A stretch of 64,000 nt of DNA from JAUIAI01 sp963732405 (GTDB taxonomy: Bacteria > Pseudomonadota > Gammaproteobacteria > Burkholderiales > Burkholderiaceae_E), in NCBI GenBank assembly GCA_963732405.1, contig CAVSZG010000001.1:2914001-2978000 (forward strand), read 5' to 3'. Below, piece after piece: positions 8,623 to 18,234 of this stretch; positions within the stretch are counted from its first letter, which is position 1; each line of letters begins with the position of its first letter. Position numbers and translations under genes: made by a program. The notes beneath the pieces are model-generated. The model was given only the letters and a program-made list of their open reading frames with translations. It searched no databases and was not told where the DNA came from.

Positions 8623-10542
8623 ATGAAGCATCGACGCAGTCAACAGCTCGCGGGTCACGCGTTTCTGCTTGCCATCGTGGGCGCGCTTGCCGCGTGCGGA
8701 GGGGACGAGACGGCAACGGGTAGTGACCCGGTCGCAACGCCGGCGCCACCGCCTGCTCAGCCGCCTGGTACGACGCCGGCACCCGGTCCCACGCCACCGC
8801 CAGCAGCCGAGCCGCCTCAACCACCGCCTGCATCGCCACCGCCTGCATCGCCACCGCCGGCATCGCCACCGCCTGCATCGCCACCGCCGGCATCGCCACC
8901 GCCGGCATCGCCACCGCCGGCATCGCCACCGCCGGCATCGCCACCGCCGGCATCACCACCGCCGGCATCGCCACCGCCGGCCTCACCACCGCCGGCCTCA
9001 CCACCACCGGCCTCACCACCGCCCGCCTCACCGCCACCGGACTCACCACCGCCGGCCTCACCGCCACCGGCCTCACCACCACCGGCCTCACCACCACCGC
9101 CATTGCCGCGGCAAGGGTCCGACGGCATCGTGCGTTGGGACTTCGCGCCGGTCGATGATGACCTCGTGCTCGAAGTGACACCGTTCGCCGAGTTGCCTCT
9201 TAACCGCCGAGGACGCGCGCCGCGCATCAACGTTATCGCCCATGCCCTGGGCCGACTGTTCGCCGGCACCGAGAATGATGGCCTGATCTACGAGATCACG
9301 GGGGGCGGGCCGGGTCGGCTCTGGTTCGATGTGGCCGAGGCAATCGCGCGCGCGACCGGTCGCACCCTGGACGGTTACCAGACATGGCATTCGGGACTGC
9401 GCTCGATCGCCTTTCACCCCGACTTCGCCACCAATGGACTGTTCTATACGAGTCTCCTGGAACAGCGACCGGGCGACCCGAGCCGTCACCATTATGTGTC
9501 CGACGTATTCCCCGGCGAAACCCCCATCGCTGCCGACAGCGTTGTCGTCGAATGGCAGGCCGACCCGGTCAGCCTGGTAGTGGATACGCGCAGCTATCGC
9601 GAAGTGCTGCGCGTGGGTATGCCCGTCTATGACCACACCATCAAGCAGATCGGTTTTAATCCCCATGCCCGGGCCGACTCTGCGGACTACGGCCTGCTCT
9701 ACGTGCCGCATGGCGACGGGAGCGTGAAATCCGCCACCACTGGTGGTGGCCAGCGCAAGGATGCGCGCGGCAAGATTCTGCGCATCGATCCGCGTGCTCA
9801 GACGAATGGCGCGCCATACCGGATTCCGGCGGACAACCCCTTCGTGGGCAGCAGCACGATGCTCCCCGAGGTCTATTCGCTAGGGCATCGCAACCCGCAT
9901 CACCTGGCGTTTCTGAGCAATGGCATGATCGTGACCGCCGAACCGGGTCGCGACAATATCGAGGAAATCAACATTGTCGAGCCCGGAGCCAACTACGGCT
10001 GGTCACTGCGCGAAGGCACTTATGTGCTCAAGCCGGAAGCTGGTCTGTTGACCGGCATCGATACCTTGCCGGTCAATGATGCGGATTTTGGCTTCACCTA
10101 CCCGGCGGTCCAGTATGGTCATGTCGGCGCGCTCGGCGGGGAATTTATCGGGATAAGCATTGGCGGCGGCTATGAAACCGCCAATGGCTCAGCGCTCGAC
10201 GGCCGTTATTTCTATTGCGAGTTCGCCACCCTGGGCGAGATCTATTTCTCCACTCTCGCCGAATTGTCGGCCACGGTTCGTCGTGGTGCGCCTGGCGATT
10301 TGAAACAGGCGCCGATGCATCGTGTGTCGATCCGCTACGACCATGACGCCAATCCGGCGACGCCACCGATTGCGCATCCGAGCATGAGCCCTATCGTCAA
10401 GGCGGATCCGAAATTCGATGCAAGCGAAGGCGCCAGCCGCACCGATATCCGCTTCGGTCAGGGCCCGGACGGCACGCTGTTCCTGATGAGCAAGCGCAAC
10501 CAGATGATTTACCGGGTGAGCAATTCCGCGCCCGGCGGCTGA
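8623..10542 (+). CDS. Lipoprotein with PPPAS repeats and sorbosone dehydrogenase-like propeller
   Basis: This 639-residue predicted lipoprotein has a signal ending in the lipobox LAAC, with cysteine about 20 residues after the ATG at 8623. An earlier TTG (8581) only lengthens the signal. Residues 67-156 are 18 copies of a PPPAS-type pentapeptide, likely an extended stalk across the periplasm. The C-terminal 470 residues carry motifs of glucose/sorbosone dehydrogenase-type six-bladed propellers: LRSIAFHPDF, RGKILRIDPRA, YSLGHRNPHHLAF and IVEPGANYGWSLREG. Such proteins oxidise sugars with PQQ or are catalytically silent; the substrate is unknown. It converges on the liv genes 15 bases downstream. 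Confidence 0.82.
   Translation: MKHRRSQQLAGHAFLLAIVGALAACGGDETATGSDPVATPAPPPAQPPGTTPAPGPTPPPAAEPPQPPPASPPPASPPPASPPPASPPPASPPPASPPPASPPPASPPPASPPPASPPPASPPPASPPPASPPPASPPPDSPPPASPPPASPPPASPPPPLPRQGSDGIVRWDFAPVDDDLVLEVTPFAELPLNRRGRAPRINVIAHALGRLFAGTENDGLIYEITGGGPGRLWFDVAEAIARATGRTLDGYQTWHSGLRSIAFHPDFATNGLFYTSLLEQRPGDPSRHHYVSDVFPGETPIAADSVVVEWQADPVSLVVDTRSYREVLRVGMPVYDHTIKQIGFNPHARADSADYGLLYVPHGDGSVKSATTGGGQRKDARGKILRIDPRAQTNGAPYRIPADNPFVGSSTMLPEVYSLGHRNPHHLAFLSNGMIVTAEPGRDNIEEINIVEPGANYGWSLREGTYVLKPEAGLLTGIDTLPVNDADFGFTYPAVQYGHVGALGGEFIGISIGGGYETANGSALDGRYFYCEFATLGEIYFSTLAELSATVRRGAPGDLKQAPMHRVSIRYDHDANPATPPIAHPSMSPIVKADPKFDASEGASRTDIRFGQGPDGTLFLMSKRNQMIYRVSNSAPGG
8821..9090 (+). repeat. 18-copy 15-bp tandem repeat encoding PPPAS
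   Basis: The unit is approximately CCACCGCCGGCATCG, in frame with the lipoprotein gene. The 5' copies end in GCATCG and the 3' copies drift to GCCTCA; one copy encodes PPPDS. A degenerate unit follows. Perfect repetition of a multiple of three suggests copy-number change by slippage without loss of frame. Confidence 0.92.
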
Positions 10543-10557
10543 ATGAACTGGCAGCGG

Positions 10558-11217
10558 TCAGGCGGTGCTGGCCGGGCGGGCGATCGCGCCGCGTTCGATC
10601 AGCACTTCCCGATTGAGGATTCGCGCCGAATGATTGAGTTCGGACTGGGCGATCAGGATCGCGCGCGGATCGTTCTCCAGTTCGGCCAGCACCTGCGAAA
10701 TGCGTTGCGACAGTGCGGGTGCAACCCCTTCGAAGGGTTCATCCAGCAACAACAATCCGGTGCCACCCAGCAGCGCCCGGCCGAGCGCAACCAGTTTTTG
10801 CTGGCCCCCGGAGAGTTGCAAGGCCTTGCGCGAAGCCATCTCGGTGAGTTCGGGGATCAGCGCGTATACCGCCTCCAGGCCCTTGCGACCGTTCAGAGCC
10901 GGATTGGCCCAGGACGGCAGCAAAATGTTCTCCTCGACCGTGAGCAGCGGCACGAGCCGGCGGTCTTCGGGCATCCAGCCGATGCCCATCCGTGCGCGCG
11001 CATCGGGCGTGAGCGCATTGACCTCGCGTCCGTCGAGCCGGATCGATCCCTTGCCCACGCGGTTCAGGCCGACGATGCTGCGAATGACGGTGGTCTTGCC
11101 CGCGCCATTTCGGCCGATCAGGCCGACCTTCTCGCCCGACTCCACCACAAGATCGATGCCGCGCAGGATCGGCGACCCCTGGATCGATACCTCGAGTGCC
11201 TGCAGTTCGAGCTTCAT
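10558..11217 (-). CDS. livF: Branched-chain amino acid-type ABC transporter ATPase (LivF-like)
   Basis: This 219-residue ATPase of the HAAT (Liv) family has Walker A GRNGAGKT (residues 35-42), signature LSGGQQ (135-140) and Walker B LLLLDE (155-160). WMPEDRRLVPLLTVEENI is typical of LivF. The start overlaps the livG stop by four bases (ATGA), implying coupled translation. The real substrate of the system may be another small amide or acid, since Liv-like systems are diverse. Confidence 0.92.
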   Translation of the reverse strand: MKLELQALEVSIQGSPILRGIDLVVESGEKVGLIGRNGAGKTTVIRSIVGLNRVGKGSIRLDGREVNALTPDARARMGIGWMPEDRRLVPLLTVEENILLPSWANPALNGRKGLEAVYALIPELTEMASRKALQLSGGQQKLVALGRALLGGTGLLLLDEPFEGVAPALSQRISQVLAELENDPRAILIAQSELNHSARILNREVLIERGAIARPASTA

Positions 11218-11966
11218 GGCGCCAGCCCGGTGACATAGCGCTGCACCTGGGGATCGGCAAGTACCCGGTCCGGTGGGTCGTCGGCAATGATGCGTCCGGC
11301 ATAAAAGGCGAGCACTCGCGAGGCATAACGGGTGACGATTTCCATGTCGTGTTCGACGAACAATACCGTCACGCCGCTGTCACTCAACACCTGCATCACC
11401 TTGTCCATGATCGGAAACTTTTCGTCGGCAGCGACGCCCGAGGTCGGTTCGTCGAGCATCATCACACCGGGTGCACCGGCCATGGCCATCGCGATGTCGA
11501 GCAGCTTCTTGACCCCGCCCGGCAGTTCGGTGACCGGCCGATCGGCAAAATCCGCGATGCCGAAGCGCGCCAGTTCGGCACCAGCGGCCTCGAGCCGGTG
11601 TCGTGCCTGGGCCGGCCGGAAGAACGAGGCGCCAGCCTCATCGGCGATCGTCTGGGCAATCGCCATGTTGTCGAGCGTGGTGAGGTCGTTGCAGAGTTGG
11701 GCGATCTGGAAACTGCGGTGAATGCCCAGCCGGGTGATCGCTCGCGGGCTGAGGCCGACGATATTGCGACCCTGGTATTCGATGACCCCGGCGTCCGGCC
11801 GGATGTAGCCGCTGACCATGTTGACGAAGGTGGTCTTGCCGGCGCCGTTGGAACCGATCAGGCTGCAAACCGACCCTGACGGAATCTCGATGTTCAGATC
11901 ATCGGCGGCCGTGACCGCACCGAACTCCTTGCGAATGCCACGTGCGGCCAACATGGTGGCGCTCAT
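11214..11966 (-). CDS. livG: Branched-chain amino acid-type ABC transporter ATPase (LivG-like)
   Basis: This 250-residue ATPase has Walker A GSNGAGKT (38-45), a slightly atypical signature LPGGVKK (148-154) and Walker B VMMLDEP. GIHRSFQIAQLCNDLT is the family Q-loop region. It overlaps both livF and livM by four bases. It would pair with LivF to energise the LivHM channel. Confidence 0.92.
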   Translation of the reverse strand: MSATMLAARGIRKEFGAVTAADDLNIEIPSGSVCSLIGSNGAGKTTFVNMVSGYIRPDAGVIEYQGRNIVGLSPRAITRLGIHRSFQIAQLCNDLTTLDNMAIAQTIADEAGASFFRPAQARHRLEAAGAELARFGIADFADRPVTELPGGVKKLLDIAMAMAGAPGVMMLDEPTSGVAADEKFPIMDKVMQVLSDSGVTVLFVEHDMEIVTRYASRVLAFYAGRIIADDPPDRVLADPQVQRYVTGLAP

Positions 11967-12922
11967 CGAACCCCCGTCGGGATATTGGTCCGGCGTCTGG
12001 CCGCCACCAGCGAACCCAGTCCGTTGGGCAGCAGCACGATGACGGCGAGCAGAAAGATGCCCAGGGCCATCTGCCAGGTATTCGGAAAATACAGATTCGA
12101 GAAGGAGCGCACCAGTTCGAGGATCACCGCCGAGACGAACACCGCCGGGATCGACAGATAACCGGCGAGAATCGCGATGAACACGAACTCGCCCGAACTC
12201 GTCCAGTAGGCGAATTCTGGATCGACATGGCCGATCGACACGGCGGCAATGGTGCCGCCGAGCGCGCCGAGTGCCGCACCGATGGTGTAGCTGCGCGCCA
12301 CCAGGCCGCGCACCGAGGCCCCCAGGAATTCGACGCGCAATTCATTGCTGCGGGTCGCCAGGGCGAGCAACCCCTGTTCGGAGTCGAAATGGCGACGCAG
12401 GACCGCACCGGCCATGATCGCGACAACCCCGCTGAACAGGAACAGGCCCACCTGCAATGGCCGGCCCTCGGGTGACCAGCCCAGGAAGGTCGCGGCAGCG
12501 ATATTCATGCCGTCGGTGCCGCCCAGGGGCGTGAGCTTGGCCAGCGAACCATACAGAATCATCGACAGCGACAGCGTGAGCATGGCGAAGAAGATGCCGC
12601 GGTAACCGGCCAGCAGTGGGCCGAGCAGGGCACCGATGGCGATGGCGATGACCATGGCGAGCATGCTGAGCAGGAAGATGTCCGTCAGCCCGGTCGCCGA
12701 GGCGACCAGCGCAGCCACGTAGGCGCCGATGCAGTAGTACAGGCCTTGACCAAATGACACCAGGCCGGCGCGCATCATCGTGACGATGCCCAACGCAACC
12801 AGTCCCTTGGCCAACGCGATGGTGATCAGGAACATGGCCCAGCTGGGCAGGATAAAGGCGCCCAGGGCCAGCGCGGCGAGCGCGGCAAGCACGCCCAGAA
12901 CAATGGTGGCATTGCCGTTCAT
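11963..12922 (-). CDS. livM: ABC transporter permease (LivM-like)
   Basis: This 319-residue integral membrane protein has about eight to ten hydrophobic segments. The region around MRAGLVSFGQGLYYCIGAY and the helix GYRGIFFAMLTLSLSM are typical of LivM. It overlaps livG and livH by four bases each. With LivH it would form the inner-membrane pore. Confidence 0.9.
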   Translation of the reverse strand: MNGNATIVLGVLAALAALALGAFILPSWAMFLITIALAKGLVALGIVTMMRAGLVSFGQGLYYCIGAYVAALVASATGLTDIFLLSMLAMVIAIAIGALLGPLLAGYRGIFFAMLTLSLSMILYGSLAKLTPLGGTDGMNIAAATFLGWSPEGRPLQVGLFLFSGVVAIMAGAVLRRHFDSEQGLLALATRSNELRVEFLGASVRGLVARSYTIGAALGALGGTIAAVSIGHVDPEFAYWTSSGEFVFIAILAGYLSIPAVFVSAVILELVRSFSNLYFPNTWQMALGIFLLAVIVLLPNGLGSLVAARRRTNIPTGVR

Positions 12923-13821
12923 ATCTTGCGCGCCTGATCCTTGACGAACAGACCCTGGGGCCGGAAGAACAACACGATCGCCATGACGACATAGATAATG
13001 AACAACTCGGCCTCGGGCAACAGGTGTACCGAGGCGGCGCGCGCGATACCCACCATCAGCGCGCCAAGCGCGGCACCCTCGATCGAGCCCAGCCCGCCGA
13101 TGATCACCACCGCAAAGGCCACGATGATGACATTGACGCCCAAGCCAGGGGTGACCGAGAGCATCGGCGCCGTCAGCGCACCACCGAGGGCAGCCAGAAA
13201 CACCCCGGCCCCAAAGGCACCCAGATAGATCCGGCCGATGTCCACGCCCATGGCCTGGCTCATGTCGCTGTCGTGAATGACCGCCAGCACGACCTTGCCG
13301 GTGCGGGTGCGGTTGAGCACGAACCAGACGATGAGCCCGACGACGATCGATGCGCCGATCACCGCGAAGTCATAGCCCACATAGAACAAGGGGCCGAGTT
13401 CGACATTGCCGAGCAATTCATAGGGTTGCGAAGCGAAATACGGATCCACGCCCCAGATCAGCTTCATGGCATCTTCGAGGATCAGGAACAGACCGTAGGT
13501 GACGAGGACCACGAGCACTTCGTCACGGCCATAAAAGTGTCGCAGCAGGCCGCGCTCGAGCAACGGTGCCAGCAATACCGCCACCAGCAGCGCCGCCAGC
13601 ACGAGTACCGCATAACTGCCCATGGCAAAGCGCTCGCCGCCCGACCCGAAATAGGCGCCGATCAATGAGGCGGCGCTGTACGCCCCGATGGCATACAGGC
13701 TGCCATGGGCCATGTTCAGAATGTTCAGCACGCCGAACACCAGGGTCAGGCCCACCGAGACGATAAACAGCCAGCCCGCATAGATGAGGCCATCGACCAG
13801 GATGGTCGCCAGCAATTCCAT
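12919..13821 (-). CDS. livH: ABC transporter permease (LivH-like)
   Basis: This 300-residue permease has the classic LivH N-terminus: GLIYAGWLFIVSVGLTLVFG, then LNMAHGSLYAIGAY. The conserved FAVVIIGGLGSIEGAALGAL loop is near the C-terminus. It lies 111 bases downstream of the binding-protein gene, a spacing that often separates strongly expressed livK from the membrane components. Confidence 0.92.
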   Translation of the reverse strand: MELLATILVDGLIYAGWLFIVSVGLTLVFGVLNILNMAHGSLYAIGAYSAASLIGAYFGSGGERFAMGSYAVLVLAALLVAVLLAPLLERGLLRHFYGRDEVLVVLVTYGLFLILEDAMKLIWGVDPYFASQPYELLGNVELGPLFYVGYDFAVIGASIVVGLIVWFVLNRTRTGKVVLAVIHDSDMSQAMGVDIGRIYLGAFGAGVFLAALGGALTAPMLSVTPGLGVNVIIVAFAVVIIGGLGSIEGAALGALMVGIARAASVHLLPEAELFIIYVVMAIVLFFRPQGLFVKDQARKI

Positions 13822-13932
13822 GATGAAAGTGTCCGCGAAGCGGCGCGCGCGCCGGGATGTTCAGCAGCGAAGAACCAGGCCTTGCGGGCACACGGCAGGG
13901 CTGCCCTGTGTCGCTCGCTCAGGCCGATGGCT

Positions 13933-15243
13933 TTATTTGCACTTGGCGCCGGGAAAACCGGCCTTGATCCAGTCGCTCGCCTTGGTACCTTCGGGCGGAT
14001 TCACGCATTCGGCATCGTAATACTCGATGTCGACGAGTGTCATCTGGCCCTTGGCCTCGTCCCATTTCGTGGTGCCAATGGCATTGGGCTGAATCGCCTG
14101 GTGACCATTGCCCAGTGCCATCGAGATGCGGCCCGAGGGGGCGTCCCATTCGAGCCCCTTCATGGCCGCGGCCAGTTGTTCGGCATCGGGCTTCTTGCCG
14201 CCGTTGGCCGCCATGGCTTTTTCGACGGCGGATTTCAGGCCGAGCAGGCCTTGCCACATCCGAAACGGTGCCTGCACGGGGAACACACCGTATTCCTTCA
14301 GATAGGCCTCCCAGAGCGTGTCGACGAGTGCACCGCCGCGCGCCTTGGCAACCAGACCGTTGACGCCGCGCGCACCCACGAAGATGCCGTCGGGCATCTT
14401 GTTGCCCAACTGGGGCATGACATGGTCGCCGGCCGACAAGGCGATCTGGGCGCGCTTGTGCAGACCGCGTGCCGACGATTGCAGAATGAAGGCCTGCAGG
14501 TCGCCGCCCCAGAGCGACGAATGCACGAGGTCGGGCTTCTCACGCAGCAGCGCCGAGATCTCGGAGCCGTACTGGCCGGCGCCGAACTTCGGCAGCAGTG
14601 AGGTCTTGACCTTGGCATCGGGCTGCAACTGGGTCATCGATGCCTCGAAATCGACCCAGGAGTCCTGACCCCAGGCGTAGTCCTGATTGATGCCGGCATA
14701 GGTGCCGATCTTCAGGCCACGGGAGGTCATGTAACGTGCCAGAGATACGTTGTCCATGGCGCCGTGCGCGGCGGTACGGAACACATACTGGAACTGGTTG
14801 TCCTCAAAGACCCGCGGCGTACCGCAGTCATAGAGGATGGTGAAGGCCTTGAGTTCTTCGGCGACCGGCGGAACCGCCAGACAATCGCCCGAACCGACAT
14901 AGCCGATGACCGCGTCGACCTTCTCTCGCTGCACAAGGTTGCGAAACTCCTGTACCTGCTTGGTCGCACCGCCCGCCTCATCAACCAGCACGAATTCGAT
15001 CTTCAACCCGCCGAAACCGGGTTTGTCATAGGGCGATGGCAGCTTGCCGCCGGCATTGAGCAGGTCGACGAGCAACTTGCCGCCGTTCCAGGCTGGCACG
15101 CCGAAGCTCTCGGCCGCCTGGCCCGACAGGAAGGTCACGACACCGATCTTGAAACTTGACTCCTGGGCCGATGCCGGCGCTGCCACCAGCGCAAGGGCCG
15201 AGCCCAAGACGCAGCCGGCGAGAGATTTGCGAACGAATGCCAT
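13933..15243 (-). CDS. livK: Periplasmic substrate-binding protein of the Liv-type system
   Basis: This 436-residue periplasmic binding protein has signal peptide residues 1-26 (ending APASA). The mature part begins SSFKIGVVTFLSGQAAESFG, the normal start of Peripla_BP_6/LivK proteins. VDAVIGYVGSGDCLAVPPVAEE is the ligand-site loop region. The ATG at 15243 is preceded by an excellent GGAGGAG; an upstream in-frame start would spoil the signal peptide. At this length it resembles amide/urea or aromatic-acid binding proteins as much as leucine-binding ones. Confidence 0.9.
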   Translation of the reverse strand: MAFVRKSLAGCVLGSALALVAAPASAQESSFKIGVVTFLSGQAAESFGVPAWNGGKLLVDLLNAGGKLPSPYDKPGFGGLKIEFVLVDEAGGATKQVQEFRNLVQREKVDAVIGYVGSGDCLAVPPVAEELKAFTILYDCGTPRVFEDNQFQYVFRTAAHGAMDNVSLARYMTSRGLKIGTYAGINQDYAWGQDSWVDFEASMTQLQPDAKVKTSLLPKFGAGQYGSEISALLREKPDLVHSSLWGGDLQAFILQSSARGLHKRAQIALSAGDHVMPQLGNKMPDGIFVGARGVNGLVAKARGGALVDTLWEAYLKEYGVFPVQAPFRMWQGLLGLKSAVEKAMAANGGKKPDAEQLAAAMKGLEWDAPSGRISMALGNGHQAIQPNAIGTTKWDEAKGQMTLVDIEYYDAECVNPPEGTKASDWIKAGFPGAKCK

Positions 15244-15450
15244 TGAGTACTCCTCCTGGTTTGAGTGGCGATGGTAGTGCATCCCGAGGGGTGCAACATT
15301 TTGGGGCCAGACGATACGGGCAGGGCCGCCAGCCGTCAAGACGCGGTGACTGAGGGCTAGCCTTTCTGACCTCGGGTGGTCTGTCGCATCCGCTGGATCG
15401 CGATCGAGCCCAACTGACAGACCGCTTCACTGGCTGAACCAGCGCTTGCA

Positions 15451-16789
15451 TCAGGGCAGTATGTTGCCCAGGGTGAGCACCAGCAGATCGATGAGTTGGT
15501 CGGTTTCCGATCGGGCAATGTTGTAGGGCGGGGCGATCAACACATGGTCACCGCGGTATCCGTCGACCGTGCCGGCTGACGGATAACAGATCAGGCCGTT
15601 CGCGAAGGCGGTCTCACGAAAGCGTCTGGCCAACTGGCGATCCGGTGGGAAAGCTTGTTTGCTTCTCACGGTCGGCCACCAGTTCGAAGGCGATGAACAG
15701 CCCGCGGCCGCGAATGTCGCCCACATGGGGATGTTCGCCGAGCCGCTCGCGCAATTGCGCGAGGATATAGGCGCCTTCGCTGGCGCAGCGGTCGACCAGC
15801 CTGTCGCGCTGAATGATTCGCTGCACCGCCAGTGCCGCGGCGCAGGCGGCCGTATGGCCGGAGTAGGTATGGGACGATGCCAGGGTGCCGAAGCGGTCGG
15901 TGATATCGGTGAATACCGATTCGGACATGATCACCGCGCCCAGGGGTGCATAGCCGCCAGCCAGTCCCTTGGCCGTGGTCATCAGATCGGGTTCGACGCC
16001 ATCATGGGCCAGCGCCCGCCAGGTGCCGCAGCGACCCACGCCACACATCACTTCGTCAGCAACCAGCAGCACCTCGTAGCGGCGGCAGACATCGGCGACC
16101 TTCGCGCTATATCCCGGTGGTGCCGGCACGGCGCCACCGGCAGCGCCGACCACAGGCTCCATGAAAAACGCCGCGACCTTGCCGGGTCCGATACGCAGAA
16201 TCGACTGTTCCAGTTCGGCGGCCAGCCAGTCGCTCAGCTCATCGGCGGTGACGCCGGGCGGTGGTCGATACGCATTGGCTGGTGAGACATGGGTGACCGG
16301 CAAAAGGGTGGGCTCATAGGGCTTGCGCCGCGCAGGGTGGCCCGACAACGACAAGGCGCCAAAGGTATAGCCATGCCAGGACTGGCGTCGCGCAATGAAC
16401 TGCGTGCGACCGGCATTGCCGCGCGCCAGCTGGCATTGCAGTGCGACCTTCATCGCGGTATCGTTGGCCTCGGAGCCACCCGACACATAGGCAATGCGGC
16501 GCAGCTGGCCGCCCGCGAGTGCTGCCAGTTGGGCTGACAGCTCGTCGATGACCTCGCAGGTGAAGATCGACGAGTAGGCGAATTGAATCTGCTCATATTG
16601 TGCGCGGATCGCTGCGCGCACTTCTTCGTGGCCGTGACCCAGGCAGAACAAAGCCGGCCCGCCCGACCCGTCCAGATATCGCCGGCCATGTTCATCAATG
16701 ACGAAGCTGCCGTCGCCTTTCACGGCACGGGGCAAACGGTCGGTGCGCCGATGCTGATTGACCCACAGGTGTTCCGCAGACTGGCTCAC
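15451..16789 (-). pseudogene. Class III aminotransferase interrupted by a frameshift
   Basis: The first 374 or so residues encode a normal PLP-dependent class III aminotransferase (omega-transaminase group). VSGGSEANDTAMK, LLVADEVMCGVGR with D245, and the PLP lysine K274 in TTAKGLAGGYAPLG are all present. After FELVADRE the frame runs to a stop at 15614. The true C-terminus (KQAFPPDRQLARR, GDHVLIAPPYNIA) continues in another frame to 15451. The joint is at about 15650-15670 and needs one extra base or two missing bases. Restored, the protein would be about 445 residues, the family norm. It could be a genuine pseudogene or an assembly error; the rest shows no decay. Confidence 0.85.
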
Positions 16790-16852
16790 GACGTGTCTCC
16801 TTGGGTGTGCCGGATGCTGTTCAGGCCGGATACGGACCCGTGAGTCAGTGGA

Positions 16853-16881
16853 TTGCCTTGCAGCCCGTGGTTTCCTATCCT
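16853..16881 (+). promoter_or_regulatory. Promoter of the TolB-like lipoprotein gene; duplicated element copy 1
   Basis: TTGCCT (16853-16858) and TATCCT (16876-16881) are separated by 17 bases. The surrounding stretch of about 41 bases closely matches that before the dppA-like gene (21349-21389), including an identical 17-mer TCCTATCCTAGCGCGGG. Confidence 0.55.
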
Positions 16882-16965
16882 AGCGCGGGAGTGTCTGTTC
16901 GTGAAGCGAATGCAGGATGCGCCAGACTGTGCACGCTACGCGCATCCGTTCTTCGGGAGTTCAAG

Positions 16966-17751
16966 ATGCCTCTTTCGATCAACAGACGACACGCACTGGT
17001 CGGCATCAGTTCGGCCTTGGTCGGTGCAACGATCCTTGCGGGCTGTGGTGGTGGGGGCGGCAACGAACCCGGTCCGTCCGACCCGTCGACGCCGTCAACT
17101 CCTACTGGCGGAATGGCGGGTTCGATCTGGTATACGAACATCAACAGCGACTTCTCGCCCAATGCAGGCACCATCATCGGCCTGACCATCCTGGACATCG
17201 CCGACCCGAACAACATCGGTGTCATTCGCAGCGACTTTTTGCGAGGTGATGATGCCGTGGTCTGGTTCGCGTGGATCGATGGCGATCGCTTCGTCTATGT
17301 GGACAAGAACCGCAACATCATCAGCGGCACGGCCGGCGGCAGCCCCTCGTCGGACCGGGTGATCGGCCGCATGGACACGCCGGGCCTGCTGAGCACCGGT
17401 TGGGATGTGCATCCCGACGGCAACAGCATGCTCGTCACGGCGATGTCACTCGACGCAAGCGCATGGGACATCTACCTGCATGATACGAGTGGCAGGCAAC
17501 TGAACCGTGTGACGACATCCGGCAAGGCTTACGCGCCCGAGTGGTCGCCTGATGGCCGCCACTTCATGTTCAAGTGGGGGAACGCCGAGGGGTGTGGCGC
17601 GATCGGCGGTTGTGCAGGCGGGCCATCCAGTACCTGCACCGGATTTTATGCTCCCGCGGGCTCGCAGAATCTTGCCTATGAAAGCGCTCAGCAGCGGGAC
17701 GGACTGAAGGTTCCGTGCCTCAGTGAGCTTTACTGGTCGTCCATCCCGTGA
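16966..17751 (+). CDS. TolB-like beta-propeller lipoprotein
   Basis: This 261-residue predicted lipoprotein has an N-terminus MPLSINRRHALVG with a lipobox LAGC. The paired arginines followed by a moderately hydrophobic stretch could make it a Tat-exported lipoprotein. A glycine/serine/proline/threonine linker follows. The mature part has PD40-type propeller strands, YAPEWSPDGRHFMFKWG being the clearest and GWDVHPDGNSMLVT a second. At this length it holds only part of a full propeller. GGGAG precedes ATG 16966. Function is unknown. Confidence 0.7.
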   Translation: MPLSINRRHALVGISSALVGATILAGCGGGGGNEPGPSDPSTPSTPTGGMAGSIWYTNINSDFSPNAGTIIGLTILDIADPNNIGVIRSDFLRGDDAVVWFAWIDGDRFVYVDKNRNIISGTAGGSPSSDRVIGRMDTPGLLSTGWDVHPDGNSMLVTAMSLDASAWDIYLHDTSGRQLNRVTTSGKAYAPEWSPDGRHFMFKWGNAEGCGAIGGCAGGPSSTCTGFYAPAGSQNLAYESAQQRDGLKVPCLSELYWSSIP

Positions 17752-18173
17752 GCGCACCGTCGCTCGAATAGGGTCTCTGCGGTTTTTGAAGGTCTGTCGA
17801 TGAAACCATCGATCAGGTGCGGATCGGTTGCGATCGGTATTGCGTGGTCATCCTGATCATGGCGTCAAGTGGCGGTGCAGGATCAACCGAAGCTGCAACT
17901 GATGCAGCGCCTGGCCGCGCACGAGCCGCGGCCCCGGCTGCGCGTTTGGTGCCGGTTCGCCAGGAGCGATACCCGAATCGGCGGGCTGCGCCGGTTTGGT
18001 CTGCACATTTTCCCGCGTCGCCCGCCGAGCACCGACATTCGGAGACTGTGCACCTCGGATGATCTGGTCGCGACGCTCAAGTTCGTCCAGATCCCTACGC
18101 AGTTCGTGCATCGAAACCTCTGTCACACCGAACCGGCTCTTGATTCGCAGGAACGCGGTCAACAGCACTTCAC
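17752..18173. other. Intergenic region, no convincing gene
   Basis: About 420 bases separate the lipoprotein gene from the toxin-antitoxin promoter. A minus-strand frame (17857-18189) starts with TTG, has no ribosome site and matches no family I recognise. I see nothing firm here. Confidence 0.4.
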
Positions 18174-18212
18174 ATTGACTTTGAGTCAATATTGATTACA
18201 ATGATATCATTG
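18174..18212 (+). promoter_or_regulatory. Promoter-operator of the FitAB-type pair
   Basis: TTGACT (18175-18180) and TACAAT (18197-18202), spaced 16 bases, form a strong sigma-70 promoter. Two inverted repeats overlap it: ATTGACT-ttg-AGTCAAT (18174-18190, over the -35 box) and the perfect palindrome CAATGATATCATTG (18199-18212, from the -10 box to the start site). The arrangement fits autorepression by the ribbon-helix-helix antitoxin. Confidence 0.7.
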
Positions 18213-18234
18213 ATTGCATTCGACATGGGCTGTC

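Noticed and set aside
8431..8820. Minus-strand frame around 8431-8820 as a possible ParE toxin partner
   Set aside because: It shows no ParE/RelE fold pattern and runs opposite to the ParD-like remnant and through the lipoprotein signal-peptide region.
8821..9090. CRISPR-like interpretation of the regular 15-base repeats
   Set aside because: There are no spacers; the units are contiguous and in frame with a coding sequence.
8817..9269. Minus-strand frame encoding glycine-rich AGGGD/AGGGE repeats
   Set aside because: This is the complement of the PPPAS repeat in the plus-strand lipoprotein gene, where a lipobox and propeller domain support the plus frame.
17857..18189. Minus-strand 110-codon frame next to the FitAB promoter
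   Set aside because: It starts with TTG inside the operator palindrome, has no Shine-Dalgarno sequence, and its C-terminal half is proline- and glutamine-rich without family resemblance.
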